Of a stretch of 64,000 nt of DNA, positions 47,920 to 57,405 are shown in pieces. How positions within the stretch are numbered: the first letter of the stretch is position 1; each line of letters begins with the position of its first letter. The stretch covers positions 85,748 through 149,747 of the forward strand of contig JAIBDF010000001.1 of the NCBI GenBank assembly GCA_024679535.1, written 5' to 3'. Under the pieces are notes generated by a model. The model saw only the letters and a program-made list of their open reading frames with translations. It was not told the DNA's origin and ran no database searches. The position numbers were made by a program, and so were the translations under genes. This DNA is from Chromatiales bacterium (GTDB lineage: Bacteria; Pseudomonadota; Gammaproteobacteria; Steroidobacterales; Woeseiaceae).

Positions 47920-50900
47920 ATGCGTGGACCTGGAATCACCAAGGAAAAAGGCATTATCGCGTGGTTTGCTGCAAATCATGTCGCGGCCAACCTGTTGATG
48001 ATCATGATTATTGTCGGCGGTTTGATCACGGTCGGCACGATTCGCAAGGAAACGAATCCGAATCTTGAATTCAACCTGATCCAGGTTCGGGTGCCATACC
48101 TGGGTGCGGCGCCGCAGGAAGTGGAGGAGGGCGTCATCCTGAAGATCGAAGAGGCCATCCAGGACCTTGTCGGCATCAAGAAAATTCGCTCGAGCGCGGT
48201 TGAGGGTTCCGGGAATGTAACTCTTGACGTATACGCAGACGCCGATCTCAACCAACTACTAAGTGACGTGAAAACTCGTATCGATGCGATCTCGACGTTT
48301 CCGGCGCTCACCGAAAAACCGATAATCTACAAACAGGAACGTAACAGGCCCGTCATCATGGTCGCGCTGCATGGTGACCTCAATCGTTTTGGGCGCAAAT
48401 CGCTTGGTAACGAAATTCGTAACGAATTGTTGCGCATGCCGGAGGTCAATAACGTTATCTACCATGGCGACACGCCATACGAAATCAGCGTTGAGGTATC
48501 CGAACAAACGCTGCGCCAGTACGGGCTGACAATGAGCGAGATTTCGTCGGCGATCAGGAGCTCGGCCGTTGACATGCCCGGTGGCACGATCAAGTCGGAT
48601 GGTGGTGACATCCTGTTGCGGACGAAAGGGCAGGTCTATACAGGCAGCGAATTCGGCCAGATCGTTTTGCGAACGTTTGCTGATGGCACTCGCCTGACGC
48701 TCGGTGATATTGCCAATATCGAAGACGGATTCGTTGAGAGCGACCGCTTCAGTCGCTTCAACGGCGAGCCCAACTCGACATTGCAGGTTGTGGCCGGGTC
48801 AAACCAGAACGAAATCGAGACGGCGCGCGTTGTCAAAGAGTACGTCGCTAACAAGCGTGCATTATTGCCGGACGGCGTTCATCTCGATACCTGGATCGAT
48901 TTACCGAAGTACCTGCAGGGCAGTCTTGATCGCATGTTAGGCAATATGGTCTCCGGAGCCATTCTGGTTTTTATTGTCCTGTCACTCTTCCTGCGTATGA
49001 AGGTCGCGTTTTGGGTGATCGTGGGCCTGCCAGTGTCGTTCCTTGGGGCCTTGTGGCTCATGCCGACCTGGCCTGTGTCGATCAATACGATGAGTCTCTT
49101 CGGCTTTATTATCGTGCTGGGTATTGTTGTCGATGATGCAATCATTATCGGTGAGAGTGCGTATACGAAGATACGCGCTGACGGGCACACGCTCGACAAT
49201 GTAATTCAGGGCGCGCATCGAGTCGCGGTCCCCGCGACGTTTGGCGTTCTGACGACAATTGCGGCGTTTGCACCAATGATGTTCATTGGTGGCGTTGTCG
49301 GCCCGTTCTTTGAGGCCATGGCGTTTGTCGTCATCCTGTGTCTCGCGTTTTCACTGGTGGAATCAAAACTGATTCTGCCGTCACATCTGGTGCAGGCCAA
49401 TATTCCTGCCATCGATGAAGAAGACCTGTTTAATCCGCAGCGCGAAATTCGTTTTATGGAACGGATACCGCGTTTCTTCCTGAAGATTCAGCGGCATGTG
49501 CAGCATGGTTTACACAGGCTGATTCACGACGTTTACAAGCCATGGCTGGAACGCGCGGTAGATAATCGCGGGCTTACGGTAACGGTCTTCACGGCGATTC
49601 TGATTCTCACTATCGGGCTGATGACCAGCGGTATCGCGCGTGTGGTGGTCTTCCCGGACTTCGCATCGGACTTCATCCAGGTCAGGATGGAAATGCACGC
49701 TGGTACACCCCCGGCGGCTCGTGACAAGGCCGCAACGACAATTCAGCAGGCCCTGCTTGATTTGAACGACGAATATGTGCGCGAGCATCCTGACTCGCTG
49801 CCTGTCATGCAGCATATCGGTATGTGGACGCCGAGCGATACGAGCATGACCGCGTTCGTCGAACTGCCCTCTGACGAGGCGCGCCCGTACGAAATGACTG
49901 ACGTCACAGAACTTTGGCGTGAGCGGGTTGGCGAGATTGCAGGGGTGAAGGAACTGAAGTTCATGGGAACCGGACACATCGGCGGCGGCGCTCCGTTGAG
50001 TTTCCGGCTGGATGGCAACAACATGAACATGCTGGAGGCGGCCGCAGCGGAGCTCGCTGCAGAACTGCAGAACTACGAGGGTATTTTTGACATCGTCAAC
50101 TCGGCGACGTCCGGCACCGAAGAGATCAAACTTAAAATCAAACCCGAGGCCGAGGCGCTTGGGCTCACGATGTCCTCGCTTGGCCGGCAAGTCCGCCAGG
50201 CTTTCTATGGCGAGGAGGCACAGCGCATCCAGCGTGGCAAGGATGAGCTGAGAGTCATGGTGCGCTACCCGATGGAGGAACGGCGCTCTATTGCCGATCT
50301 CGAGAATATGCGCATTCGCACTCCGGAAGGAGACGAAGTTCCATTTGCGTCCGTAGCCGAGGTGTCATTCGGTCAGGGCTATTCCAGAATTCAGAGGCTC
50401 GACCGTTCCAGGACGGTAACCGTATCAGCCGATATCAACTCCGACATCGTTGAGCCGGGCCAGGTGATTCGTGAAATGACGAGCGAGTTTATTCCCGGGT
50501 TACTGTCACGCTACCCTGGGGTTAAATATGGTCTTGAGGGTTCGAGCCAGGACCAGGTTGATTTCATCCGCAAGATTCAAATTGCAGCACTGGCCGCGCT
50601 GTTTCTGATTTTCGCGCTGATCGCGATTCCTCTGCATTCGTACTCACAGCCGCTCATTATCATGTCCGTCATTCCCTTCGGCGCCATTGGCGCTGTTGTC
50701 GGTCACATCATCATGGGTCGCCCGATCAGTATGTTCTCCATGTTCGGGTTGATTGCACTTGCAGGCGTGGTGGTTAACGACAGCCTGATACTCGTCGATT
50801 TCATGAACAAGGCACGGCTTAGAGGAATCGCGATACGTGACGCCGTTATTGAATCCGGTGCGGCCCGGTTCCGCGCAATTGTGCTCACATCGTTTACAAC

Positions 50901-51120
50901 AGCGGCCGGCCTGATTCCTATAATGCTGGAGACGGACCCACAGGCGCAGGCCATTATTCCAACGGCAATATCGATTGGTTACGGCATCGTATTCGCGACG
51001 GTCATTACGCTGTTCCTCGTGCCGTGTCTTTACCTGCTTCAGGAAGATGGCTTCGCCTGGATGCGTAATTTCAAGGCCTGGCTTTTTGGACGATCGGCTT
51101 CGGATAAAACGAGCGCATGA
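47920..51120 (+). CDS. RND efflux permease (AcrB/HAE1 family)
   Basis: A 1066-residue proton-driven pump with 12 helices and two large periplasmic loops. TM1 is at the start (NHVAANLLMIMIIVGGLITVG). The first half of the membrane domain has FGFIIVLGIVVDDAIIIGESAYTKI with the Asp pair of the proton relay, and the second half has MFGLIALAGVVVNDSLILVDF. The length fits the HAE1 group that exports lipophilic compounds. The N-terminus ITKEKGIIAWFAANHVAAN is that of the multidrug-type clade found with stand-alone adaptors. It overlaps rarD by 4 bases. Confidence 0.94.
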   Translation: MRGPGITKEKGIIAWFAANHVAANLLMIMIIVGGLITVGTIRKETNPNLEFNLIQVRVPYLGAAPQEVEEGVILKIEEAIQDLVGIKKIRSSAVEGSGNVTLDVYADADLNQLLSDVKTRIDAISTFPALTEKPIIYKQERNRPVIMVALHGDLNRFGRKSLGNEIRNELLRMPEVNNVIYHGDTPYEISVEVSEQTLRQYGLTMSEISSAIRSSAVDMPGGTIKSDGGDILLRTKGQVYTGSEFGQIVLRTFADGTRLTLGDIANIEDGFVESDRFSRFNGEPNSTLQVVAGSNQNEIETARVVKEYVANKRALLPDGVHLDTWIDLPKYLQGSLDRMLGNMVSGAILVFIVLSLFLRMKVAFWVIVGLPVSFLGALWLMPTWPVSINTMSLFGFIIVLGIVVDDAIIIGESAYTKIRADGHTLDNVIQGAHRVAVPATFGVLTTIAAFAPMMFIGGVVGPFFEAMAFVVILCLAFSLVESKLILPSHLVQANIPAIDEEDLFNPQREIRFMERIPRFFLKIQRHVQHGLHRLIHDVYKPWLERAVDNRGLTVTVFTAILILTIGLMTSGIARVVVFPDFASDFIQVRMEMHAGTPPAARDKAATTIQQALLDLNDEYVREHPDSLPVMQHIGMWTPSDTSMTAFVELPSDEARPYEMTDVTELWRERVGEIAGVKELKFMGTGHIGGGAPLSFRLDGNNMNMLEAAAAELAAELQNYEGIFDIVNSATSGTEEIKLKIKPEAEALGLTMSSLGRQVRQAFYGEEAQRIQRGKDELRVMVRYPMEERRSIADLENMRIRTPEGDEVPFASVAEVSFGQGYSRIQRLDRSRTVTVSADINSDIVEPGQVIREMTSEFIPGLLSRYPGVKYGLEGSSQDQVDFIRKIQIAALAALFLIFALIAIPLHSYSQPLIIMSVIPFGAIGAVVGHIIMGRPISMFSMFGLIALAGVVVNDSLILVDFMNKARLRGIAIRDAVIESGAARFRAIVLTSFTTAAGLIPIMLETDPQAQAIIPTAISIGYGIVFATVITLFLVPCLYLLQEDGFAWMRNFKAWLFGRSASDKTSA

Positions 51121-52028
51121 CGCCAGCCGCCGGGCACACCGACGCCGAGATTCGCTCCGGCGTCTTGTTTGGTCTGATCGCCTACTCGCTGTGGGGCGTC
51201 TTTCCGGTTTATTTCAAATGGATCGAGGCGGTTGCTCCGACGGAAGTACTCGTGCATCGAGTAATCTGGGCGGTTCCGTTTGGCGCACTTATGATCTTCG
51301 CGCGGCGGCAGTGGCCAGAGGTGCGCGCTGCCTTTGTGGATCGTTCCGTGCTCGCGTGGCTTACGCTCGCCGCATTGTGCATCTCCATCAACTGGCTCAT
51401 CTATATCTGGGCGGTGCAAAACGAACGTATCTTCGAAGCGAGTCTCGGCTATTACATCAATCCGCTGATCTATGTCGCCGTGGGGGTGGTCCTGTTGGGC
51501 GAGCGCCTGCGCAGAGCTCAGATTATTGCGGTTGTTATGGCATTTATTGGCGTCAGCTATCTGACGATCAGTGGTGGAGTGTTTCCCTGGGTGGCGCTGT
51601 CACTGGCCTCGTTATTTACAGCTTATGGGGTGATTCGCAAGCAGGTGGCGATCGGTGCCATGCCGGGTTTGTTTATCGAGACCTCACTGCTTTTCCCGTT
51701 TGCAGCCGCCTGGCTAGGCATTCTTTTGCTGACCGGCGATGCATCGTTCGCTGCCGGTGATTCCAACCAGTCGTTCCTCCTTATGATGGGCGGGCCGATC
51801 ACGGTAATGCCGCTGTTGCTGTTTGCGCTGTCTGCGAAGCGCCTGACGCTGACAACGATCGGTTTTATGCAATTCCTCGCGCCGACGCTGCAATTTTTCA
51901 CCGGTCTTTACTATGGTGAAACACTGAGTGCCGCCCACATAGTGTGCTTCAGCTTTATCTGGATGGCCGTCGCATTGTTCAGTTACGACGCGGTTTCGGC
52001 AGGCAGAAGAAAGCCCTCGCAAACATAG
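51117..52028 (+). CDS. rarD: EamA-family transporter RarD
   Basis: A 303-residue membrane protein with ten helices arranged as two EamA halves. The start SGVLFGLIAYSLWGVFPVYFKW and the segments VLVHRVIWAVPFGAL, INWLIYIWAVQNERIFEASLGYYINPLIYV are the RarD signature. A chloramphenicol-sensitivity link is known in some species; the natural substrate is not known. Its ATG overlaps the RND permease stop (ATGA), so it appears to belong to the same transcript. The 3' end is folded into the fusA terminator. Confidence 0.9.
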   Translation: MTPAAGHTDAEIRSGVLFGLIAYSLWGVFPVYFKWIEAVAPTEVLVHRVIWAVPFGALMIFARRQWPEVRAAFVDRSVLAWLTLAALCISINWLIYIWAVQNERIFEASLGYYINPLIYVAVGVVLLGERLRRAQIIAVVMAFIGVSYLTISGGVFPWVALSLASLFTAYGVIRKQVAIGAMPGLFIETSLLFPFAAAWLGILLLTGDASFAAGDSNQSFLLMMGGPITVMPLLLFALSAKRLTLTTIGFMQFLAPTLQFFTGLYYGETLSAAHIVCFSFIWMAVALFSYDAVSAGRRKPSQT

Positions 52029-52040
52029 CTTGCGAGGGCT
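52012..52040 (-). terminator. Terminator of the EF-G gene, inside the rarD 3' end
   Basis: AGCCCTCGCAA (52012-52022) and TTGCGAGGGCT (52030-52040) form an 11-base perfect stem around a 7-base loop. Read on the reverse strand it is followed by TTCTTCT, a U-rich run. The left arm and the loop's first bases lie in the last rarD codons. No U-tract follows on the forward strand. Confidence 0.75.
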
Positions 52041-52060
52041 GGTCGGGCGCGAGGCTCCGC

Positions 52061-54145
52061 TTACTTGTTGGCTTTGCGCTCCTGCACTTCCTTGATGACT
52101 TCTTCAGCCACGTTGGTCGGGCATGGTGCGTAGTGCGAGAACTCCATTGAGAACTGGCCACGACCGGAGGTCAATGTGCGCAGGTGACCGATGTAACCGA
52201 ACATCTCGGCCAGCGGAGCATCCGCCTTAACGCGCACGCCCGTGGCGCCCGCATCCTGTGACTTGATCATGCCACGACGACGGTTAAGGTCGCCGATAAC
52301 GTCACCAACATTGTCGTCAGGGGTGAATACATCAACCTTCATAATCGGCTCAAGCAGCTGCACGCCGGCTTTCGGTATCGATTGACGATACGCCGCCTTG
52401 GTAGCGATCTCGAACGCAAGTGCAGATGAGTCGACGGCATGGAATCCACCATCTAGCAGCGTAAACTTGACGTCGAGCAGCGGATAACCGGCCAACGTGC
52501 CTTCACTCATGCAGCTCGCGAATGCCTTCTCGATAGCGCCCCAGTACTCCCGCGGAACGCTGCCACCGGTAACCTGTGACTCAAACTCGTAGCCGACGTT
52601 TTTCTCTGCCGGCTCGATCTGGTATTCGATTTTGCCGTACTGGCCTGAACCACCCGACTGTTTCTTGTGGGTGTACGAGTCTTCGATCATCTGCGTAATC
52701 GTTTCACGGTACGCAACCTGCGGTTTACCCATCTCTACGTCCACGTTATGCGTGCGACGCAGAATGTCGACCTTGATGTCGAGATGCAGCTCACCCATTC
52801 CCTTGATTAGCGTTTCGCCAGAATCCTCGTCGGTCGCAACCTGGAAGGAGGGGTCTTCCTGAACCATCTTGTTCAGCGCGACGCCCATCTTCTCGGTACC
52901 GGCCTTGTCCTTCGGTGAAATGGCGACCGAGATCACAGGATCCGGGAAGACCATCGGTTCGAGCGTTGCCGGATTCTTTGGGTCCGCCAGCGTATGGCCC
53001 GTGCGCGTGTTTTTCATGCCGAGGAGGGCGACGATGTCGCCGGCCTGGGCCATCTCGAGTTCCTCGCGCGAATCGGCATGCATCTCGACGATACGCCCGA
53101 TGCGCTCGGTCTTGCCTGTGAACGTATTCAGGACACTGTCGCCCTTGCGCAAGGTACCTGAGTAGATACGTGTGAAGGTCAGGGCGCCGTAACGATCGTC
53201 CATGATCTTGAACGCCAGCGCACGCAACGGTTTTTCTGGATCCACCGTGGCAACCTTGCCCGATTCGTTACCGTCGATGTCCATCTCCGGCTGCGGCTTG
53301 ACCTCTGTCGGATTCGGCAGGAAGTCAACCACTGCATTAAGAACATTCTGTACACCTTTGTTTTTAAAGGCGGAACCACAGTAGGTCGGGAAGAAGTCCA
53401 AAGCAATCGTACCCTTGCGAACGCATTTCTTAATGTCGTCGACCGAGGGTTCATTGCCTTCGAGGTACTGCTCGAGTAAATCGTCATCCTGCTCAACAGC
53501 CGTCTCAATGAGCTTCTCACGCCATTCTTCGACCTTGTCCTGCATGTCCTCAGGCACGTCTTTGATTTCGTACGACGACGGGTCATTTGGATCTGACCAG
53601 ACCCATGCTTTGCGGGTCAGGAGATCGACGATTCCAACGAAATTGTCTTCCACACCGATCGGCAGCACCATGACCAGCGGATTCGCGGCCAGCACGTCCT
53701 CAATCTGCTTCACAACGCTGTAGAAATCCGCGCCAATGCGGTCCAGCTTGTTGACGAAGATGATGCGTGCCACTTTGGACTCGTTGGCGTAGCGCCAGTT
53801 CGTCTCGGACTGCGGCTCTACACCACCGGAACCACAGAACACGCCCACGCCGCCGTCAAGCACTTTCAGCGAACGATAAACTTCGATCGTGAAATCAACG
53901 TGTCCGGGGGTGTCGATGATGTTCATTCGGTGGCCGTCCCATTCACAACTCGTCGCGGCCGACTGAATCGTAATACCGCGCTCTTGCTCCTGGTCCATGA
54001 AGTCCGTCGTGGCTTCGCCATCGTGAACTTCGCCTGTCTTATGAATCTTGCCAGTGAGCTTGAGAATACGCTCAGTGGTTGTCGTCTTGCCCGCATCAAC
54101 GTGGGCAAAAATACCGATGTTTCTGTAAACGCTAAGGTCTTTCAT
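52061..54145 (-). CDS. fusA: Translation elongation factor G (EF-G2-type paralogue)
   Basis: A 694-residue translational GTPase. G1 [15 protein letters not shown] is near residue 15, G3 DTPGHVDF near 82 and G4 VNKLDRIG near 136, with the domain II-V pattern of EF-G. The opening [20 protein letters not shown] and [31 protein letters not shown] match the EF-G2 branch found alone in many gammaproteobacteria, rather than fusA of the str operon. It is alone here with no rpsG, rpsL or tuf. A second fusA elsewhere is expected. Confidence 0.92.
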   Translation of the reverse strand: MKDLSVYRNIGIFAHVDAGKTTTTERILKLTGKIHKTGEVHDGEATTDFMDQEQERGITIQSAATSCEWDGHRMNIIDTPGHVDFTIEVYRSLKVLDGGVGVFCGSGGVEPQSETNWRYANESKVARIIFVNKLDRIGADFYSVVKQIEDVLAANPLVMVLPIGVEDNFVGIVDLLTRKAWVWSDPNDPSSYEIKDVPEDMQDKVEEWREKLIETAVEQDDDLLEQYLEGNEPSVDDIKKCVRKGTIALDFFPTYCGSAFKNKGVQNVLNAVVDFLPNPTEVKPQPEMDIDGNESGKVATVDPEKPLRALAFKIMDDRYGALTFTRIYSGTLRKGDSVLNTFTGKTERIGRIVEMHADSREELEMAQAGDIVALLGMKNTRTGHTLADPKNPATLEPMVFPDPVISVAISPKDKAGTEKMGVALNKMVQEDPSFQVATDEDSGETLIKGMGELHLDIKVDILRRTHNVDVEMGKPQVAYRETITQMIEDSYTHKKQSGGSGQYGKIEYQIEPAEKNVGYEFESQVTGGSVPREYWGAIEKAFASCMSEGTLAGYPLLDVKFTLLDGGFHAVDSSALAFEIATKAAYRQSIPKAGVQLLEPIMKVDVFTPDDNVGDVIGDLNRRRGMIKSQDAGATGVRVKADAPLAEMFGYIGHLRTLTSGRGQFSMEFSHYAPCPTNVAEEVIKEVQERKANK

Positions 54146-54439
54146 TTCTCTGCTTCAGCTCTATTGGTCTCTTTATGGCACCGACCTGCTTGCACGACGC
54201 TAGGGCTCTCAAAGCCTTCAAAAGCGAGAACCCGGCAAATCAATCGAGGTGGGTGCACGTTGTCCCTGGCCCCCCTTCCTTGGTATTCCGGGCAGCCAGT
54301 GCGGCGCTACATTCGGGTCAGGACAGGCCTTCGGGCGCGGATAATAGCAGTGGAAAGCCCCCTAAACCAGTCCATTTCGGGTAGCCCGGAACGAGGGGCC
54401 GCAATGTCAGCATTTTTTCTTTAAAAACAGTGTGTTGAA
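54146..54439 (-). promoter_or_regulatory. 294-base leader and promoter region upstream of EF-G
   Basis: No gene is seen here. On the reverse strand an extended -10 box, TG-C-TATTAT, is at 54349-54341 with no convincing -35. A start near 54334 would give a leader of about 190 bases. The leader has a short purine-rich run but I see no riboswitch fold. The small C-terminal end of the metallopeptidase gene borders the other side. Confidence 0.4.
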
Positions 54440-55123
54440 CTATCGCCGCAGGATGGCTATCCAGCGTGCGATATTCACCAGGCTCATGAGGGATGCAGAA
54501 ACGTAGGTCAGGGCCGCTGCGGTTAGCAGTTTGCGGGCGTGTGGGCGGTCGCTTTTCTTGAGAATTTTGAACTCGTCGAGGAGCGGCAGTGCGCGCCCAA
54601 AACTGGCGTTGAACTCGGTCGGCAGAGTAACAAAATGAACGGCGGCACCGATGCCAAGTGTGGCCATGCCGCCAGCGAGGGTCAGCAGTCCGACATAGGG
54701 CGCGCGGGTGATCATTCCGAGAAAAGGGGATACCACCAGCACCGCCGCCCCCAGCTTTTCGATGCCGCGCGTTGCCTTGACGAGGCGCGTGCGCAGGTGG
54801 AGTGGGCGATAGCCGTCGTGGTCCTGCAGCGCATGGCCAACCTCGTGCGCGGCGACCGTAATCGCTGTCAGAGAATGGCCGTCATGTTTCTCTGGCGTGA
54901 GCCGTACTGCTTTTGCGGAGGGGTCATAGTGGTCCCCCTGATCGGTCGCTTCGACCACCACATGCTGCAGGCCACGATGGTCGAGCAGATGCCTCGCAAG
55001 CTGGGCACCTGTGCCGGAGTAGCGGTCGGCTGGTTCGCTGTAGCGCTCGATAACCCGCTTGACCCAGATTCCAGGACCCAACACGCCCACGAGAACAACG
55101 ATTATGAGGAAGAGAATGGTCAC
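54440..55123 (-). CDS. YugP-like neutral zinc metallopeptidase
   Basis: A 227-residue membrane metallopeptidase of the PF04298 (Peptidase_M_2/YugP) family. A TM helix is at the N-terminus (MTILFLIIVVLVGVLGPGIWV). The zinc motif VAAHEVGHALQ (HEXXH) is near residue 95, and one or two hydrophobic hairpins lie in the second half (AVLVVSPFLGM; LLTLAGGMATLGIGAAV). The substrate is unknown. The gene is divergent from an SLC13 permease gene with only 42 bases between starts. Confidence 0.88.
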   Translation of the reverse strand: MTILFLIIVVLVGVLGPGIWVKRVIERYSEPADRYSGTGAQLARHLLDHRGLQHVVVEATDQGDHYDPSAKAVRLTPEKHDGHSLTAITVAAHEVGHALQDHDGYRPLHLRTRLVKATRGIEKLGAAVLVVSPFLGMITRAPYVGLLTLAGGMATLGIGAAVHFVTLPTEFNASFGRALPLLDEFKILKKSDRPHARKLLTAAALTYVSASLMSLVNIARWIAILRR

Positions 55124-55165
55124 TCTGCTAATCTACCAGCGTTTGGGCCGCAGAAGGGACTGGCA

Positions 55166-56938
55166 GTGACGCAGGATCAGGGAATGCTATTCGGCTTGCT
55201 CTTTTTTGTTTTCGTGTTTCTTATTTGGGGCCGTTGGCGCTATGACCTCGTGGCATTTGTCGCATTGCTCATCGCATTGTTGACTGGGCTGGTGCCCAAA
55301 GAACTGGCATTTTCGGGATTCGGACATCCCGCAACCATCATTATCGCCCTGGTCCTGATCGTCAGCCGGGGTCTGTCCAACTCAGGCGCTATTGAACTCA
55401 TTGCCCGTGTTGCGGTTGACGCATCACGCAAACTGGCCACACACATCACCATCATGTCCGGTGTGGCGGCAGCCCTTTCAGCCGTCATGAACAATGTTGC
55501 TGCGCTTGCATTGCTCATGCCCGTCGATATGCAGGCTGCGAAGAAAGCAGGGCGTAGCCCATCACTGACTCTGATGCCCCTGTCGTTCGCCTCGATACTT
55601 GGCGGCATGATCACAATGATCGGTACGCCACCGAATATCGTCATTGCGGAGTTTCGCGGAGAAGCGCTTGGCGAGTCGTACCGTATGTTCGATTTCGCCC
55701 CCGTTGGGCTGGCCTGCGCGGTTGTCGGTGTAGCCTACGTGGCACTCATCGGCTGGCGGCTGCTGCCGCGTGAACGGCAGTCCAGCGATGCTGGCAAGGA
55801 ACTGTTCGATCTGGCGGACTACATTGTCGAGGTCCGGGTGCCTGAGGGATCGTCGGTGATTGGCAAGCGCGTCCGGGATCTTGACGACAAGGCGGAAAAA
55901 TCAGACGTGGAGGTAATCGGACTGATTCGCCGCGGTCGCCGTCTGCCCGGACTGGCACGTGTGGCTACAATCAGGGCGGACGATATCCTCATCCTCGAAG
56001 CGAGCCCCGATAGCCTCGAAGAAGCTCTGGGTGCGTTGCAGCTCGAATACGTCGGCAAAGGCACGGGCCAGCTCAGAGATGAAAATCTTGTGTTGCAGGA
56101 GGTCGTCGTGCAGGAGTCGTCGCGTCTGGCAGGCCGGTCCGCAATGTCGGTGCGGCTACTGTACCGCTACCGTGTCGCGCTGGTCGGGGTTTCGCGTGAA
56201 GGGCGCCGCTTCCGGGAAAAAGTGAGGGCGCTCAGTCTGCGGCCTGGCGACGTACTGCTGCTGCTTGGTGGGGAAGAGCGCCTGAGCGATATCACAGGAC
56301 GCCTGGGGCTCTTGCCGCTCGCCGACCGCGGGCACAGTGTGGTTCAGCGCGACAAGGCCTGGATCGCCACAGGCGTATTCGCTGCGGCCATTGCGGTCGC
56401 GAGTTTCGGGCTGGTCTATTTGCCAGTCGCCCTGGGCTGTGTGGCAGCGCTCTACGTTGTTATGAACATCGTGCCGATACGCGACGTTTACGCGTCGGTT
56501 GAGTGGCCGGTCATCGTACTTCTAGGTTCCATGATTCCTATCGGTGGGGCACTGCAATCGACCGGGGGGACTTCGCTTATTGCTGGCGGCATCGTTGATC
56601 TCTCGGCCGGGTTTTCACCGGTGGTGGTTCTGGCATTGCTGGTCGTTGTAACGATGACGCTCTCGGACGTGATGAATAACACGGCGACTGCCGTAATAGC
56701 CGCACCGATCGCCGTGGAGATTGCCTCGCGACTTGAGGTGAGTCCGGACCCTTTCCTGATGGGCGTTGCCGTCGCGGCCTCATGCGCTTTCCTGACGCCG
56801 ATCGGTCACAAGAACAACACGCTGATTATGGGCCCCGGCGGCTATCGCTTTGGCGACTACTGGCGAATGGGCCTGCCGCTCGAAATCCTGATCGTTGTTG
56901 TGTCGGTACCTGCGCTCGTTTTTTTCTGGCCATTGTAG
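55166..56938 (+). CDS. SLC13-family permease with two TrkA-C domains
   Basis: A 590-residue transporter of the divalent anion:sodium (CitM/SLC13-like) group. Many hydrophobic helices form two halves with TMSGVAAALSAVMNNVAALALLMP and VMNNTATAVIAAPIAVEIAS motifs. Two cytoplasmic RCK_C/TrkA-C domains (about 215-295 and 305-385, e.g. EVRVPEGSSVIGKRVRDLD) lie between them. The start is GTG 55166 after AAGGGA; an ATG at 55184 also fits, and the open frame extends far upstream into the opposite gene without reason. The substrate may be sulfate, phosphate or a dicarboxylate. Confidence 0.87.
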   Translation: MTQDQGMLFGLLFFVFVFLIWGRWRYDLVAFVALLIALLTGLVPKELAFSGFGHPATIIIALVLIVSRGLSNSGAIELIARVAVDASRKLATHITIMSGVAAALSAVMNNVAALALLMPVDMQAAKKAGRSPSLTLMPLSFASILGGMITMIGTPPNIVIAEFRGEALGESYRMFDFAPVGLACAVVGVAYVALIGWRLLPRERQSSDAGKELFDLADYIVEVRVPEGSSVIGKRVRDLDDKAEKSDVEVIGLIRRGRRLPGLARVATIRADDILILEASPDSLEEALGALQLEYVGKGTGQLRDENLVLQEVVVQESSRLAGRSAMSVRLLYRYRVALVGVSREGRRFREKVRALSLRPGDVLLLLGGEERLSDITGRLGLLPLADRGHSVVQRDKAWIATGVFAAAIAVASFGLVYLPVALGCVAALYVVMNIVPIRDVYASVEWPVIVLLGSMIPIGGALQSTGGTSLIAGGIVDLSAGFSPVVVLALLVVVTMTLSDVMNNTATAVIAAPIAVEIASRLEVSPDPFLMGVAVAASCAFLTPIGHKNNTLIMGPGGYRFGDYWRMGLPLEILIVVVSVPALVFFWPL

Positions 56939-57171
56939 ACTTCAACTTATGTCAACCGCTTGTCGCCATTCGCAATCAAAGTGGGGCAAAACCTGACACG
57001 CAACGTCCACGCAGGGCGCGTATTTTACCAGACGTGTAGTCGTAACACTTTGATAATAATAGACTAAGAAGAAAACTCTCTCGCCAATACAATTGGCACA
57101 CCGTTTGCAACTGTATCTGTAGCAGCCGAACGTCGGCGTACATTGATTCAGACAGGAAAACGGAGATTGAC

Positions 57172-57405
57172 ATGGCAAGAGCGACGATCCAGGACTGGAC
57201 GGACAGCGTTGTGTTGTTGAAATTCGACCAGCATCGCGACGTGAAGTACCAGGTTTACCGGGAACAGAACAAGCACTTCCTCGAAATACGTGACGATGCA
57301 GATACGCATATCCATACACTCGAGCTCCCCGATGGAATGAAGCTCGACCGCACCAGTTACGAAGTGCTGTTGCGTTACGTGCTACTTGACCTGGTAGCCG
57401 CGTAG
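57172..57405 (+). CDS. Small soluble protein, function unknown
   Basis: 77 residues with a good GGAG site 7 bases before the ATG. The sequence alternates charged and aromatic residues (DWTDSVVLLKFDQHRDVKYQVYREQNKHFLEIRDD), suggesting a beta-rich fold, and ends in a helix (TSYEVLLRYVLLDLVAA). There is no signal or membrane segment, and I do not recognise a family. It is convergent with the M19 dipeptidase and overlaps it by 31 bases tail-to-tail; both reading frames use the shared DNA. Confidence 0.65.
   Translation: MARATIQDWTDSVVLLKFDQHRDVKYQVYREQNKHFLEIRDDADTHIHTLELPDGMKLDRTSYEVLLRYVLLDLVAA

Noticed and set aside
54539-55165. N-terminal extension of the SLC13 permease
   Set aside because: It is antisense to the YugP-like metallopeptidase gene and adds no hydrophobic or family sequence.
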